NCBI RefSeq assembly: GCF_949628215.1
Contig: NC_134311.1
Location: forward strand, 20,274,582-20,338,581
Direction: 5' to 3'
DNA length: 64,000 bases
Source: Phalacrocorax aristotelis
Taxonomy: Eukaryota; Chordata; Aves; Suliformes; Phalacrocoracidae
The notes under the pieces are model-generated. The model had not been told where the DNA came from, did no database searches, and saw nothing but the letters and a program-made list of their open reading frames with translations. Shown piece after piece: positions 47,073-60,600 of this stretch. The translations under genes were made by a program, and so were the position numbers. The first letter of the stretch is position 1. Every line of letters starts with the position of its first letter.

Positions 47073-47756
47073 TAAATAAATGTCACCATTCACAGCTTCT
47101 GGGGAAGTGTACAGACTTGCAGGAGAGCAGTATTCTTCCTTCGGTAATTTAGGCTCAATTTGCTTTATAGAAATTAATTTTTGTGTCATGCTTAGGGATT
47201 TCTCTAAAACAGCCGGGCTGTATTAGTGCTCAATTTATAGCAAAACTAACAAATACTGTTAACATTTATTTAAAGCAGATTCACCTTCAGTAGCTTTGGC
47301 TTGTCATTCAAAATTCTGTTTTCCACATAAAGAGGATTGTCTCAAGGATTGCGTCAGGCTTAACATGCATAAAGGTCAGCACTTTGAGTAAAGTGATATG
47401 TAAAATACAGAAGCAGTTGGTCTTGCAGAGGGCACTGCTCAGATTGTTGCTGACAGTCAAGCTAGTAAATTAGTAGAGATCTGTTACTCTGTGATGCTGA
47501 TACAGTCAAGTGTTGATTTCCAGCTCAGGGACAGCTGCTTGGACAGAAGTTTAAGTCAAATGGAACTAGTCCAGATTTTGATTACATAAGTGAACAGTAT
47601 AGTGAGGAAGAAACCTTTAATGTTTGTGACATTTGTTACTTGTGCCTGGGGATACAGGAGAGCTCAAAAAGCTACATGAGAAAACATGCTATCTGTAAAA
47701 CTAACCAATTATGTGAAAAACTTGATAATTTCAGGTGTCACCGGAAGTTGTTATTG

Positions 47757-48607
47757 AATCACAGAATCACAGAATGGTTTGGATTGGAAGGGACCTTCTA
47801 GTCCAACCCTCCTGTTGGGAGCAGGGACATATTTCACTAGACCAGGTTGCTCAAAGCCCCATCCATCCTGGCCTTGAACACGTCCAAGGATGGGGCATCC
47901 ACAGCGTCTCTGGGCAACCTGTTCCAGGGTCTTACCACCCTGATAGTAAAGAATTCCTTCCGTATGTCCAATGTGATATTTTCAGTTTGAAACTATTACC
48001 CCTTTTCCTGTCACTACAGGCCCTGGTAAAAAGCCTATGTCTCTCTTACAATCTCCCTTTAAGTATTGAAAGGCTACAGTGAGGTCTTGCCTGAGCCTTC
48101 TCCAGGGTGAACAACCCCCAAGTCTGTCAGCTTTTCTTCATAGGAGAGGGGTTCTAGCCCTCTGACCATTTTTGTGGCCCTCCTCTGGACTCGCTCCAAC
48201 AGTTCCATGTCTCTCTTATGCTGCGGACCCCAGAGCTGGGTGCAGCACTCCATGTGGGGTCTCACCAGAGCAGAACAGAGGGGCAGAATCATCTCCCTCG
48301 ACCTGCTGGCCATGCTTCTTTTGATGCAGCCCAGGATATGGTTGGTTTTCTGGGCTGCAAGTGCACATTGCCACCTCATGTCCAGTTTTTCATCCACCAG
48401 TACCCCCAAGTCCTTCTCTGCAGGGCTGCTCTCAATCCCTTCATCCCCCCAGCCTGTACTGATGCTGGGGGTTGTCCCCACCCAGGTGCAGGACCTTGCA
48501 CTTGGCCTTGTTGAACCTCATGAGGGTCACATGGGCCCATGCCTCAAGCCTATCAAGGTCCCTTCCTTCAAGCCAATGAGCTTGCTGTCATCCATAAACT
48601 TCCTGAA
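47757..48607 (-). mobile_element. CR1 LINE, minus orientation, about 0.85 kb
   Basis: It starts at the left with two copies of the 3' repeat (GAATCACAGAATCACAGAAT), the reverse complement of the CR1 ATTCTGTG tail. The body is more diverged than the copy at 46135 and belongs to a different CR1 subgroup by eye. It ends near 48607 in the reverse-transcriptase region. Confidence 0.9.
48074..48481 (-). pseudogene. CR1 reverse-transcriptase C-terminal fragment
   Basis: This 135-codon frame has CR1 blocks [48 protein letters not shown] and [18 protein letters not shown]. It lacks the polymerase active site and reads off-frame at its end. It is a LINE fossil. Confidence 0.82.
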
Positions 48608-51600
48608 ACAGTAAGATACTGTAAGAAAACAGTGAGCAAAGTGGTTTCCATATGGTAGATGTGGGTTAAGGGCATTGGTCACAAATCCTGTGGTTCCTAT
48701 ACTGAACAACTTGCAAGACAGTAAAAATAATCAGTGGAACAATTTTCAAAGGACAGGAAGTGATTCTGCACTGCTGGATAGTTTTTTAATCTGATTGATT
48801 TAGTCCAATCAGGGACATGATTTTTCTGAAAGAGGCAATATAATTGAAAAAGGAGTGACTTCATCTTGGGCACTTCTGTGGCCTCTATTATAGATGATCA
48901 CGGTGAATATTAATTCCTAATCTCTGAATGCATTAACATTTTATTTGTTATAACTACTCATAAAACCAGGCCATGCTAAATTGAGAGCATAATTAACAAT
49001 TATTATTAGTTTAGTGGATAAAAATATGGAAATAGATACCTTGCCAACTGTAAGTACCCAGGAGCTTTAACAGAAGGTGTTAATGAATTGTGCTTTGATA
49101 GGTTAAGACATTCATGTCCCAGCAGTCTGCTTTGCTCTGCCACAGGCTGCTCCACACGTTGCATGGTTAACAGAAGAGCTAAACCACTGACCTGCAGCAT
49201 GCAGGTATTTCAGTCTTTCAACTGAGCAATAGGGCACAAGGGGAGAACTTGACCCTGCAGTGATTAAGACAGAAAAGCTTACCTACCCAGTGAATGACTT
49301 GAGACCTGAGACACTCAGGCTTTTTGGCTTTGAAGTTAATAGACATTATTTTCTGTTTGATTTCCTAAAGTTGTGATTAATGATTTAATCACTGAAATTA
49401 TTTTGCTTTGCATCAGTTAGTGATGTTTTTAAAGCTGGTTTCACCAAAATCTGTCAAACGGCTAGAGACATACAAAATTTTTGAAAGTTTTGTGAAAAAT
49501 TATCATTTGCCTAGCCAAAAGACCTGCTAAGTCTTGTGTGCACTACTTGTCATCCTGCCAAATGGAGAGAGCATGGCAGGGAGTCGTAATGTCTACACTT
49601 ACTGAGGTAAACTTCTCCACAATTTTCTTTTAAATCCATAAAGCCAGCTTGTGGAGTGGCACTGCAAGCTTCCAGCAACAATGTGCCTGTGTCTCTAAGA
49701 GGGTGTGGACAGGAGTTGTGTTTCCCAGGTCCACTGAGCTGCCTAGAACCCAGCACTGAAGTGACTCTTACCAGCTACCTAAAATGAGGTTTCTGTTTAA
49801 ATATTGTTGAGCACTTCCTAAGCATGTACAAAAGGCCTCTTTTTATCACTGAAGTATCTTCGCAGACCTTAGAATTTTTCTGACAAGTTAGCGCTGAAAG
49901 ACTCTAGGCTTTTGATGGCGTTGACTTTAGTTCTAGAAAGTACTGCACAACAGCAATGATCTCTTAATTCATTCTCACTTCCTAAGTATAATACAACAGG
50001 TGGCAACTGACATTCTCAGATGAGGGTTGGGTTTTTCCCCCCCTGGAAATGTCATGTCAAATTACATTAGTTTCTTATAAATTTACCACTACATGCAAGG
50101 GAGAATGAAGTTAATAATCAGACCCTATTCAGTATTCAGTCTCACTCTGCAAGGCAGTGCAGTAGAAACAGTTCTGGCTGCTCATCCCTTTCAGTAGTCA
50201 TTGATTTCCTGGGACACCAATAAGCAGCCAAAATCTGAACCTGTAATAAATGTATTGTTTTGTTTGACTCTATCTGGGTGTGTCCTTAGTTTTCCTGAGT
50301 GAATTCCAACACTACCCTGTAAGAGTATAGTTCCCCATTGTGCTTTCTCCAGCAAGAAAACCAGTTCCTGCCCTTCCTGGATTGTGGCCTCTTATTCCTG
50401 TTCTCAGCATCAACTAAGTGCTCCATGAGTTTTGTCAGTGCCAGTATTTGTGGCAGTGTGCCACAAAACAGGTCACTGAAGCTATGAGGACTCCTAAAAG
50501 CAATTGATTTGGCTTTGGGCAGAATTAAAATGTGCAACAAAAGAAAATAAAATAAGAAAAAATAGTTAAATATAACCTAAGTAGAGTCAAGAAAGGTTAG
50601 AGTTTAACATACGCACTTTAGTTTGGGATATATGTTGCGTAAAACCTTGCAGATCCACCTATTCTTTTCTTCCTTTTCCTCATATAGAATAAGGGCTACA
50701 GCATACACAATATTTCAGTGATGTTATAGGCAATCCTAACACAAGCTGATGAAGAGTATCTCAAGGGAGCGTTGTGAGTAGAAGCAGAAATATGTCTGAA
50801 GTGCTCTGTGAGCAGTGAGTCATTAGTGTGATATTGCTCCTGCGCTGTTGTCTTGAGTGATTTGGAGCGCCTTCAATGCTAGGCTTTCAGCCCTCTGAAT
50901 TCCCACCAAAGTTGCTGGATGTGATTTCCTTGGCTTTTGGTCTGCTTCTTTTCTCTACGATTTTTGTTCCTGCCACCCACCAGAGGTCAGTGTAATGCCA
51001 AGAATGTAGAGGAATAGTGACAGGGCAATAATGTCAGGTTTCTGCTAGTTGCTAGAATCATAGAAATCACTTGAGTGCAGCAGTGATCTGTGCAGCAGCG
51101 TACCGTCTTTTTCACTACCAGCTGGATTAGGAGAAGGGTATGAAGCTGGCAATGGCTCAATGCGAAGTCGCGTGCAGATGGTGAGACTATTAGAGGTTGG
51201 CTGAACTCTGGAAGCATGAAGCTTGCTGTATTTTTCAAAGGGTGTTAACATCAATTAGTAGTATTCCAGATATTCTGAGAGCCAAAGAAATGGCCAAATC
51301 TTGCTAAGCTCTTCTCTCAGTGGCAACTTGTGCTAACACAGGTCACAGTGTATTTGCAGTCTGAATGAGAAAACAGTTGGTTTCATATTCAGTTTCTCAC
51401 CTTTTATTAAGTTCTATGTTCTTGTATTATGAGGCAGGATTTACAAGTTCTCAGGATTTGTGCCTTCATTATTTTGCATGATATTATCAGTTTTACTAAT
51501 TTTCCATGGAAGAGAGGTACTCCTGTCCTTGAAGCTCTCTTTTTCATTATTCTTACTATGTTTTCCTGAGCTTGTTAGGAAATAATTCCACATGTTCTGA

Positions 51601-54600
51601 GGTAGAATGCCTGGTAATGGCATAAAAAATTCCAGCTGAGTGTGCACTGCTCGTTTCTGCAGAAGTACTGTATTATTTTTATTACTGTCCCATCTCCTGT
51701 TCGTTAACAGACTTCAATGTTTCCCTTCTTTTTCCTACCACCTGTTCATTGAATAAAGGCCTTCACAGGGCTACAGTGACATGTCAGTTTCCTTCAGAAC
51801 TAATAATGTTAATTGGAAATATTTTAGGACTACTAGCCATAAAGTTTTTTCTCCAATGTACTTTAGTTTTTATTTGTTGTTACTGAATTTGTTTGCCATT
51901 GTATTTGCCTATTCAGCTGACTTGTGCAGGCTCTTCTCAAATTCCTCACAGCTTCTATTGGTAGCCTGAATAACTATGTTTAATTATAAAACCCAATAAA
52001 ATATTGGTGCTTTAAGAATTCTGCTAAATTGGTGCTACTTTTTCCTTTCAGAAATTTCTGTAGCCACTCTGTATCACAAGCCTTCATCTGGTGGATTGCA
52101 TTTAGAGCTTGTTTCCTCAGGAGGAAGGGTTTTTCCTTCCCATTCTATGACTTCTTTCACTATGAATAAGGAAATAGACCAGGTTATCCTAGGGGAAAAA
52201 AGGATTTTAAGCAAGTGTCTTTCTCCCCCTGTGGTGTGAATCCACTGATGGACTCCTTCTTCTGTGGTACTTCTAGGACTGAAAGTTTGGTAGAAAAAAG
52301 TACAAGATCCTAATCCAGGCTCAGGTAAATCAGTTAGTAAACCAGATTTTTAGACACTCTGAGCATCCCTGAAAGAGGACTTATTTACTAATGTGTGAAT
52401 CTGGGTGCCAGTGCCAAATCACAGACTGCTCCCTTAAATATCCTTTTAGGCTAGCATGTTTCCACAGGTAGATATAAATAATTCTTATGCTTACTGAAAA
52501 AGCCACAGAAAGTCAGTATGGGAATTGCTTGGTGTGGAGATCTCCACAGCAGCATATATCTATTTACTCTTATGTTAAGAAGAAACCTTGAAACTGGTGC
52601 AGAAAAATGACGTGTTATTCCTTGGTGTGGAGTGTCCACGATTCTGCTCAGCAGCCTGGTGTGAACTGCTCAGCTGCTCTGTGGAGCTGGTAGATGAACC
52701 TGCCCCAGCTTCTGCTTGCGAGAATGTGGCCTTTGTGAAGCCAAAGGACTGTTAGTTTTTGTGTAGGAGGATTGATTCATTTCAGAGCAAGAGGGTTTTT
52801 GTGCATATTGGCACTCTGTATATGGTATATACACCACACTTGTTTTGGAAATGTTAACTCTAATTCCTGATACATTCACACACTCTAGAAATACCTTTTA
52901 TTTTCAAAACATTGGTTGATGTAAACATACACCCACTGATCCTTGTCAGCATTGTTACGGGTTTGAACTGTTTATTTGTTGTTGAGAGGCTCAGTCAAGG
53001 TGGGCACTAAGTAAACATAATAACTATTGGTTTCTCTAAATTACCACTGTCTAGTAGTGGTAGTGCTGGTAGCTGTTCAGGGTGGTTTGTGAAAGTAGTG
53101 TTCTTCTTCCCATGGAAGTTCAGTTTTATTATGGCACTTTGCATGCTAGCCAGGAGTGGGGTGTTCAGTTCATTTGGCACTGGGCACATATGAAGTATGG
53201 CTTCTAGGTTTTGCTTGACTCCTTTCTCTGTTTTCCTGAAATAAAGTTGTTGTTCTTGCACTGTGGAAATGGGCAGGACAACAGTGAGAAAGATTACAAC
53301 ATCTTGACTTTCCTTTAGGGTGTGTTCTGCTTACAGAGTCCCTTGGACAGGTCCAGGGCTACCTACTTGTTTCTTCCCTGTTCTTCACTTGCTAGTGAAC
53401 AGAAGTGGAAGAGATCCCAGGTTTGTTGTACAGAAAAGGGCATGTTTATTTTATATCCAGATAATCAGAAGGGGTTCATCTGGGTGCTCAAATTACCAGT
53501 AGGTGTTCATGGCAAATGTGTTCCATAATTGCAGCTCCTCTGGCTTTGACAGAATGGAGCCCATAGTTCCGTTGCAGAGCGATGCATCAGTGTTCTGCCT
53601 TTTGGTTTTGTATAGGTTTAAGAGGTTGTCACAATTCCCCCTGCACTCACTGTGCTTCCAGCATTTCTCACCCCTAAAGGCTCCTGGCGTATCGTTACTG
53701 TAAGAGCTGCTGTCTATAAACAAATGGCTTATCTTGTCACTGTGTCTCTGGGTCACTGGGAGCAGGGGAAATGGAAGCATCAGGATGGGCGGAATAGACA
53801 CACAAGGTTTCTGGTGAGAGGGGTGTTTAAAAATGGCCACCTCAAAAAAGTTAACAAATGACACTTTAAATCTTGCATCTTGCCTTTTCTGTAGCATACT
53901 GACATTTCCATTTCTGGTCCTTATGTGTCCCAGCCAGAAGTTCCTAGTCCTGATATGCTTAGGAATTGCCTAGTTTGGACAAATAAGGAAAGAAGTGGTG
54001 CCCTTTTAAATCCAGAAAATTGTGACACATATACCTATGTTTGCCTGATGGCCAATTTTTCTAGTCAGTGAGCAGCATTATTTTTCCTAACGGTAGCAGT
54101 GAGCCCTACTTCCCAGCTCCCGACCAGAAAAAGCAGTTATGCATATAGTACAGTTCTCTTCTACTTATATGGTAGATCTGATGCTTTCTAGAAATCTGGA
54201 ATAAATCAGTGATAGTTCCTAAGGGGTCCTTCAGGTGAGGCAGCTGGGTGCCAGCTGCAGCTGCCGTAACGATCCATGCATCTTGTGACCTGCTTCCACT
54301 CAGCCCTCCAGAAAGAGGGCAACTGGAAGGAAACTACAGGCTGGAGAAATTGCCTTGGCTTGCTGCAAATAGCCCACAGGACTGGAAATCAGCTTAATCC
54401 ATGCATTTTTTTGTCCTTCTTTCCCCCTCCCCTTCTTCTGCCCTGCACCTCTGTAATATTCTTTGATGACCATTGATCTTTTGGATGTTTCAGTCTATTT
54501 TAAAATATTCTTCTGAGAAAGATGTAAAATTCAGGAGATTTTTCTTCTTAAATGGCAGCACTGTGTGATTCAGAGAAAGAAATATTCAGTTGTGAGACCT

Positions 54601-57600
54601 TGCAATAGTTGAGAAATAATGTTATCTGCTGGTAGTAAAACACAGCATTAACATTATTTGATATTAATGCTGCTCATTAACCCTCACCATTGTAGTTTCA
54701 CTGGGAAAATGTGTTAGCCTGACATAGGCTAAGATAATCAGAGCTTTTAATTCATTCTGTGATTGCACATCCTGTTTAATTATGAAATTGCAGACTAGAG
54801 GATCCTTTCAGGCTGCAATAAGAAAAATGTCAGTATTAATCTACAGTATTTGTCCCATTCACTAACAGCAATTATGAGCTATGAATTTTAAATTATAAAT
54901 TATACACTGTGGTATTCATCTGTACTGCAACACAAACAGGTTTTCAATTCTTGTCCTGTGTATATAAAAACCTTCACAACTTTATTCACCAGGAAAATGG
55001 GATACAAGTTTTCACTTGTCCATGAGAGCTATTGTCTTTAACTTAAGTCTAGAACAGCCACTGTTCACAGGTTTTCATTCTGCAGAAGATGTTTTTGTTC
55101 AGGGACCATTGAGGACCTACCCAGCTGCAATGCAGGCACGCACACTGATTGCATACCAGGCTGAGCCAACTGAGCGGCTAGATCCCTCAAATACCCATGT
55201 CTCCTTGCGGATATGCATTCTTGCTGGGGTAAATACGATGCCAAAACTCTCAGAAGGGAAGCTTAAGACTTCTGTTGTAGCCTTTCTATTGACCATTATA
55301 GGTAGCACTTGCTCAAAATACTGGGGTTTTCTGGTGCTCATTCTGAAATATTTAACTCTTCTTTTGCAGGGAAGAGGGAGACAGGCTTCAAAGCCAAGAG
55401 CTATGTGGTATCACTGTAGAACACTCAGTGTTGTGGATCCTATATTTCTCTGTGGATCTGACTCCTGGTCAGCCAAGTCCTGATTCTGCACTGGGATGCA
55501 TTAAGACCCGTGCATATGACTCGATATGGGCATGAATGTGGAAGCCTTTCAGAGCACCCTGATATCCATATGAGAACAGTTTTCAAACATAGATGTCACT
55601 ATTTCACTATGTTTGTTGCCTATTTATCACTATTTAGTGCTGGCTTTGCTTACCAATGTGTACTTGCTGTTTCAGTCATACTTCTCAGAGGAGGGCTCTG
55701 CTGTTACCCGGTCAGGTTCAAATTTGTCATTTAAATGTTTGGAATAAATGCAGACATGTAATTCCCTAATGTTGTTGTATTAACCATCTCCACTGGTTAA
55801 AACCTAGAATGTATGCAGCTAGTCTGGAAGCTTTCCTCTAAATTGGCAACAGGTATGGCATTTGAGATAGTATTTTGCCCCAAATTACATTTACTTCAAA
55901 AGGAATACATTGAATCCTCTTTTTGTACATTTTTCATGGAGTTACTGAATGCCAGCTTGTGTAAGTCCGTTGAAAACAATAGGTTTCCCTGTTCTGGCAC
56001 AAAGGCAAAATCTCTCTTGCTGAATGTTTGTTATCGTGATCATATGCAAACAGGAATTAGCTCAGCTTTCTTTTCAAACCCCATGCTAAATTTGGGCTTG
56101 TCAGAAATGACTGCATTTTAATGTGGGCATACTGATGTGAAGGTTCCAGGAGAAAAATAAATACCAAACACCTAAAACACTTGCCTAAGAGACACAAGTT
56201 TAAAAAATTATTTTATGTTATTTTTTTAATATGGAGTTAGAGAGGACAAACTGGAATATCTCTGTTGCAACTGATACACTTCAGAGATGAATGCTTTTAC
56301 CAGCCATGGATACCAATTGTGCTGCTTTGTGACATGTTGGGACACCACATGTTGCCTTAGTGTACTTCTCAGGTTTCCACTGCTATATTCGGTCTGTCAT
56401 CCTGGCAACTGTGAACTCATGGTCTTCTATTCTCCTACCATTGAAGTTTGGCACAAGCGTCACTAGGTGTTGTGTGAAAGAAGCATATGGTATCGCTGTG
56501 ACTGAGGAGGGATTCCTTGTGGAAGTATGAGTGCTGGAAGCATTACGTCATCTGGAAGCTTTTTTTTTTCTTTAATTGTTATTTTTGCTTTATTGAAACT
56601 GACACGTCAGTCTGCAAGCAGGCACCTTGCCACTCCAGCAGATGGGCAGGAGCATAAGTAGCCAAGAGAATAGATCTGTATACATCTCAAATGTGTGATG
56701 GTCTGATTCCCAGAAAGAGCTGTCACTGTAGTTCTTCATAGGGAACTTCCTTGGCATATGGCTATAAGGGAGATAGTATATTATCTCTCAACTACTTCCA
56801 AAACCCAAGCTATCAAAAGTAGAGTGCAGTAAAGTTGCTGGGTTTTTCACTCTAATGAATAAGAGATGGGGCTTCTGGAGTTGCGAAAAATCTTCAGTTT
56901 TTTGTGTTTATGTGCTGGGAAGACTACCATGAAAAGCTAAAAACAGGTAGTGTACCATGCCTCAGTTGCAGCTGAGTAGCTTAAAAGAATGATAGATTTA
57001 CTTTATCGGCACTGCTTTTTCCTTTTGTGTTTAATATTTAAAGCTAGTAGTACCTCTAAGGACCAACAAGGCCTGAAAGCTGTATGCAGCATGCTAGTAT
57101 GTGGAAGATGATAGTTGATAGTCCCGTATGCCATGGAGTGTTTACAATCCAAGAGCAGGCAATAGATAACTGTTGCTGGAGCAACACCTGCTTGCAGCAG
57201 GTGGAACACACAGGCACAGTTAACACAGAGACCGGCTATTAGAAATGTATATAATAATATGTTTTCTCTAAACATGGTAAGTATTAGAGATTTTGCATAT
57301 CAAATAATTTTTTTAGAACCTTTCCCTTGCCAGAGAAATTCTTTAAGCCTCACAGCTGTTCCACTCAGTGGAAGTAGAGTGTAAAAAAGCCTACAGTCTA
57401 TACCTTTGCTTAAGTTAAAGGTTTGAATTACTTCTTTAGTTTTTGGCCAGAAGGGTTTTTAAGAAGGAAAACCACATTATAAGTTCCTTTTTTATTACTA
57501 TTACAACTATTTTTTGTTATCCTGTTCTTCTAAGGAAACTAAACGTTTGTGATCAGACTTTCTGGCTGCTAGGCCTTCCCATAGCTATTAAATCCTCTTG

Positions 57601-60600
57601 GACATCAACTGATTTCAAGGGGCAGAACAAAAAATCTTAGAATGAAGTATACACCTACAGATCTAATGAAAACTAGTGGCTTGGTAGAAGCAGAAGGCCT
57701 CACTGAGGAAAAAAGACAACTCAGCTGTTCTGTCTGGCAGCCCATTAGGCAGCTGATGGCCACACATAAATCGCATTTTAGCAGCTGCATGTTCTATCTC
57801 TTGCCTTGTGAGGGTGTTGTCTAAGCATGCAGAGAACAAAGGACACAACCCTATAAGAAGCCCTCCTGTTAGTTCTCCTTCCCACAGGAAACCCAGTACT
57901 ATACTTCTAGATGATATGAAAATCAATATTTTCAAACCACAAATTGATCCAATGTGAAATGTAAAGTAAGATCTTTCTTCAAGACTGCTGATGTATTGGG
58001 CTGGCCAGAGCTATGTGGGGAACATTAGAGAATATTAAAACAGAACAATTAATAATATTCACTCAGAACAAACAAGGACATCCTTTAGCATTGTAGGGAG
58101 ATAGGAGGTTGGGTCTAAGTCTTGACTTCTTTTCCTGAACATGTAGAGGGATGTATGACCTTCACTTATACAGATACCTTCAAGGTTAGATTGGGCCATT
58201 TGGGCATTAACAATAATGAAACCTTAGCAGTGTGCAGTGTTGCAGAAGCTAGATGCACAAGTGTTTATTTGTGGGGATAGATTGTGCAGAACCCCACCCC
58301 ACTATAATTGCAGCTACCTGTATAAAGCCTGCTTCTATCATCTCCAGGAAAGCCTCTGACAGCAGGGTAGATATATCATTGCCTACTGCACACAGCTCAA
58401 AAGTGAGTATCACATCATGCACTTGCCCCTGAAATGGGGGAATCAGACAGTGTGCAGGAGCCCCAGCAACTGATAAGTATTGTTGCTGATGCCTAGCCAG
58501 ACATGTACTCCAGTGCAGCCTGATGCTCATTCTGGATGTTTCTCCAAATGCCAGGTTGCTCATGGACACACTTTTCTACTTTTGGAGCTAATCTCCTTTT
58601 TCACTCTTTACAGATACAAAGAAACATGCAGGGTCCAAACTGAAATCACTTGTTAAATCTAGGCTGATTTCTCAGATATCTGCCCATTACCTCCCATTTT
58701 CAGTAATGCTCAGATGACCCAAATAAAAATGGAGCCCTGCTGTCCTAGATGTGAATAAAATCTTTAAAAGTGCCATTTCCAGCCTCAAGAACTTGTTTTC
58801 TGAAGGCCTGACCTGTAGCGAAGAGCTAGTGAAAACAATTTCCCTAGACTACCTGTATGCCTGCAGGGTAACAGTGCTATTTGTTATGTGCTTAATGTTA
58901 AATGTACATAAGTGTAAGATCTGGGCTCAAGAAAGTAAGTGACTTGAAAACAAAGACAAGAAGGATACAATTAAATCTGAAAACAGGTCCACATACTTTT
59001 ACATTCTTTACATTGCTATGACATAGCTGTTTAAAAATTGGAAGTAAAAGCAGATGCCAGTTAGCTTAGGTATGAAAAGCATTTAGATAAAAGATAAGTT
59101 AGTTACTGAGGGGAAAATGAAATACTGATATGTGGAATTTTTTTTTTATTTTAAATAAAGCATGCATTCCCTTCTAAAGAAGAAATACAAGGCACTTGAC
59201 TGCTAGAGTGATTGCATAATGTACCACATAACCAAGCTGCTTTCTGACCATCTCTAGAAAAATGCACTTGGAAGCAGATTGGACCAAAACATCTGTTTGT
59301 TAGTGCTTGGGTGTCATCCCTTGTTTTTTTTTTTGTAGGGCACTATACATGCTGTGTATCTCAGCTAGCATGGAAGCCATAACATGGAGGATTTTAGAAG
59401 GGTAGCTGTATTTTAGGCCTAGGTTAAAAAACTGTCAGAGGAAGCACTGTTTCTAGGGAAGAGATACTCGCAAACTTGTATCGCTTTGCCCCTGGAACAA
59501 CTCCACTGAACTCAGATGCAAAGCTGCAGATTTACACAAATGTGAGTGAGCTCAGAAACTAGGCATTTGTCTATTATCATTATGTGATCTTAGAAAGACA
59601 AACAGTTACATTAAAAAGAGGCCACAGCAGGTCAGGGTTGCAGAAAGCTTAATTTATTCAACTCAGAAAGCAAGTACTAGCCACTTAAAAAGCCATGTGA
59701 TTAAGATGACTCAGTCTTGGCAGCAACATACTACACCAGAAAGGACAATAATCTTGATTCCAATCCTATAATACTAAACAGAAGCTCATACATACCAACA
59801 AGTAGATGAGGAGGACTTAGGTTGAAGTGAATTAAAAATTTGGCCATACCTTTATGCTTGCTTTGAAATTATCTGGGAGAAGTTTAGCAAAGTTTGCCAT
59901 GTTGCAGCATAAACCAAATTGTATTTTTGCATGACAAAATCATTGTGTCCTTGCATGTGGTTTTTTATGCAAAGTCACTCCATCATAGTGTGTTGTGATT
60001 TAAGTGAAACACTACACAACTTTATAAAGGGAACCTTGTTCTGAGAAAGAAGGCTGCACAACTCTATGACCTTCATTTTTACAAGACAAGAACCTTCTTG
60101 GTCATACACACTAACAGGTGATGGAGATGCTGAAGATCATATGGAGGGCTTGATACGACTTTGGGCAGGTTAAGATTGCAGAGGAGTGATGGAGTTTCTT
60201 CCATAAGTGGTGGAATCCTGGGTAATTGTGATTCTATCCCTCTTTTGTTTTAATGTCTATGCAAAATATCAAAAGCTTTGAATATATTTTTAAAGTAGCT
60301 TGTGAAGTGTTTTGCTTTGTTTTTTTAATATAAGACTTACTGTGTTTAGAGTGGAAGAAAATAAGATTAAAGGTGTGCAGAGCCGGGTCTCGCCACTCTC
60401 ATGCAAAAGATAGCAAGTAGTCATGATGGAAGGCTTGTTGGCTATAATTTGAAGCCATATTAAGTTAGCTGTTTCTGACCAGTATTTAAATACTGTATCT
60501 TCTTCTGAGGGTATGAGAAAACTCTCACTGGTTACAAGACTGCAGAACCAATCTTTATTTTTCTAAATTTTGGGCTTGATTCTGGGAGTTGCTGAACACC

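Noticed and set aside
53493..53897. 134-codon minus frame
   Set aside because: No motif or exon boundary, overlapped by other frames on the opposite strand.
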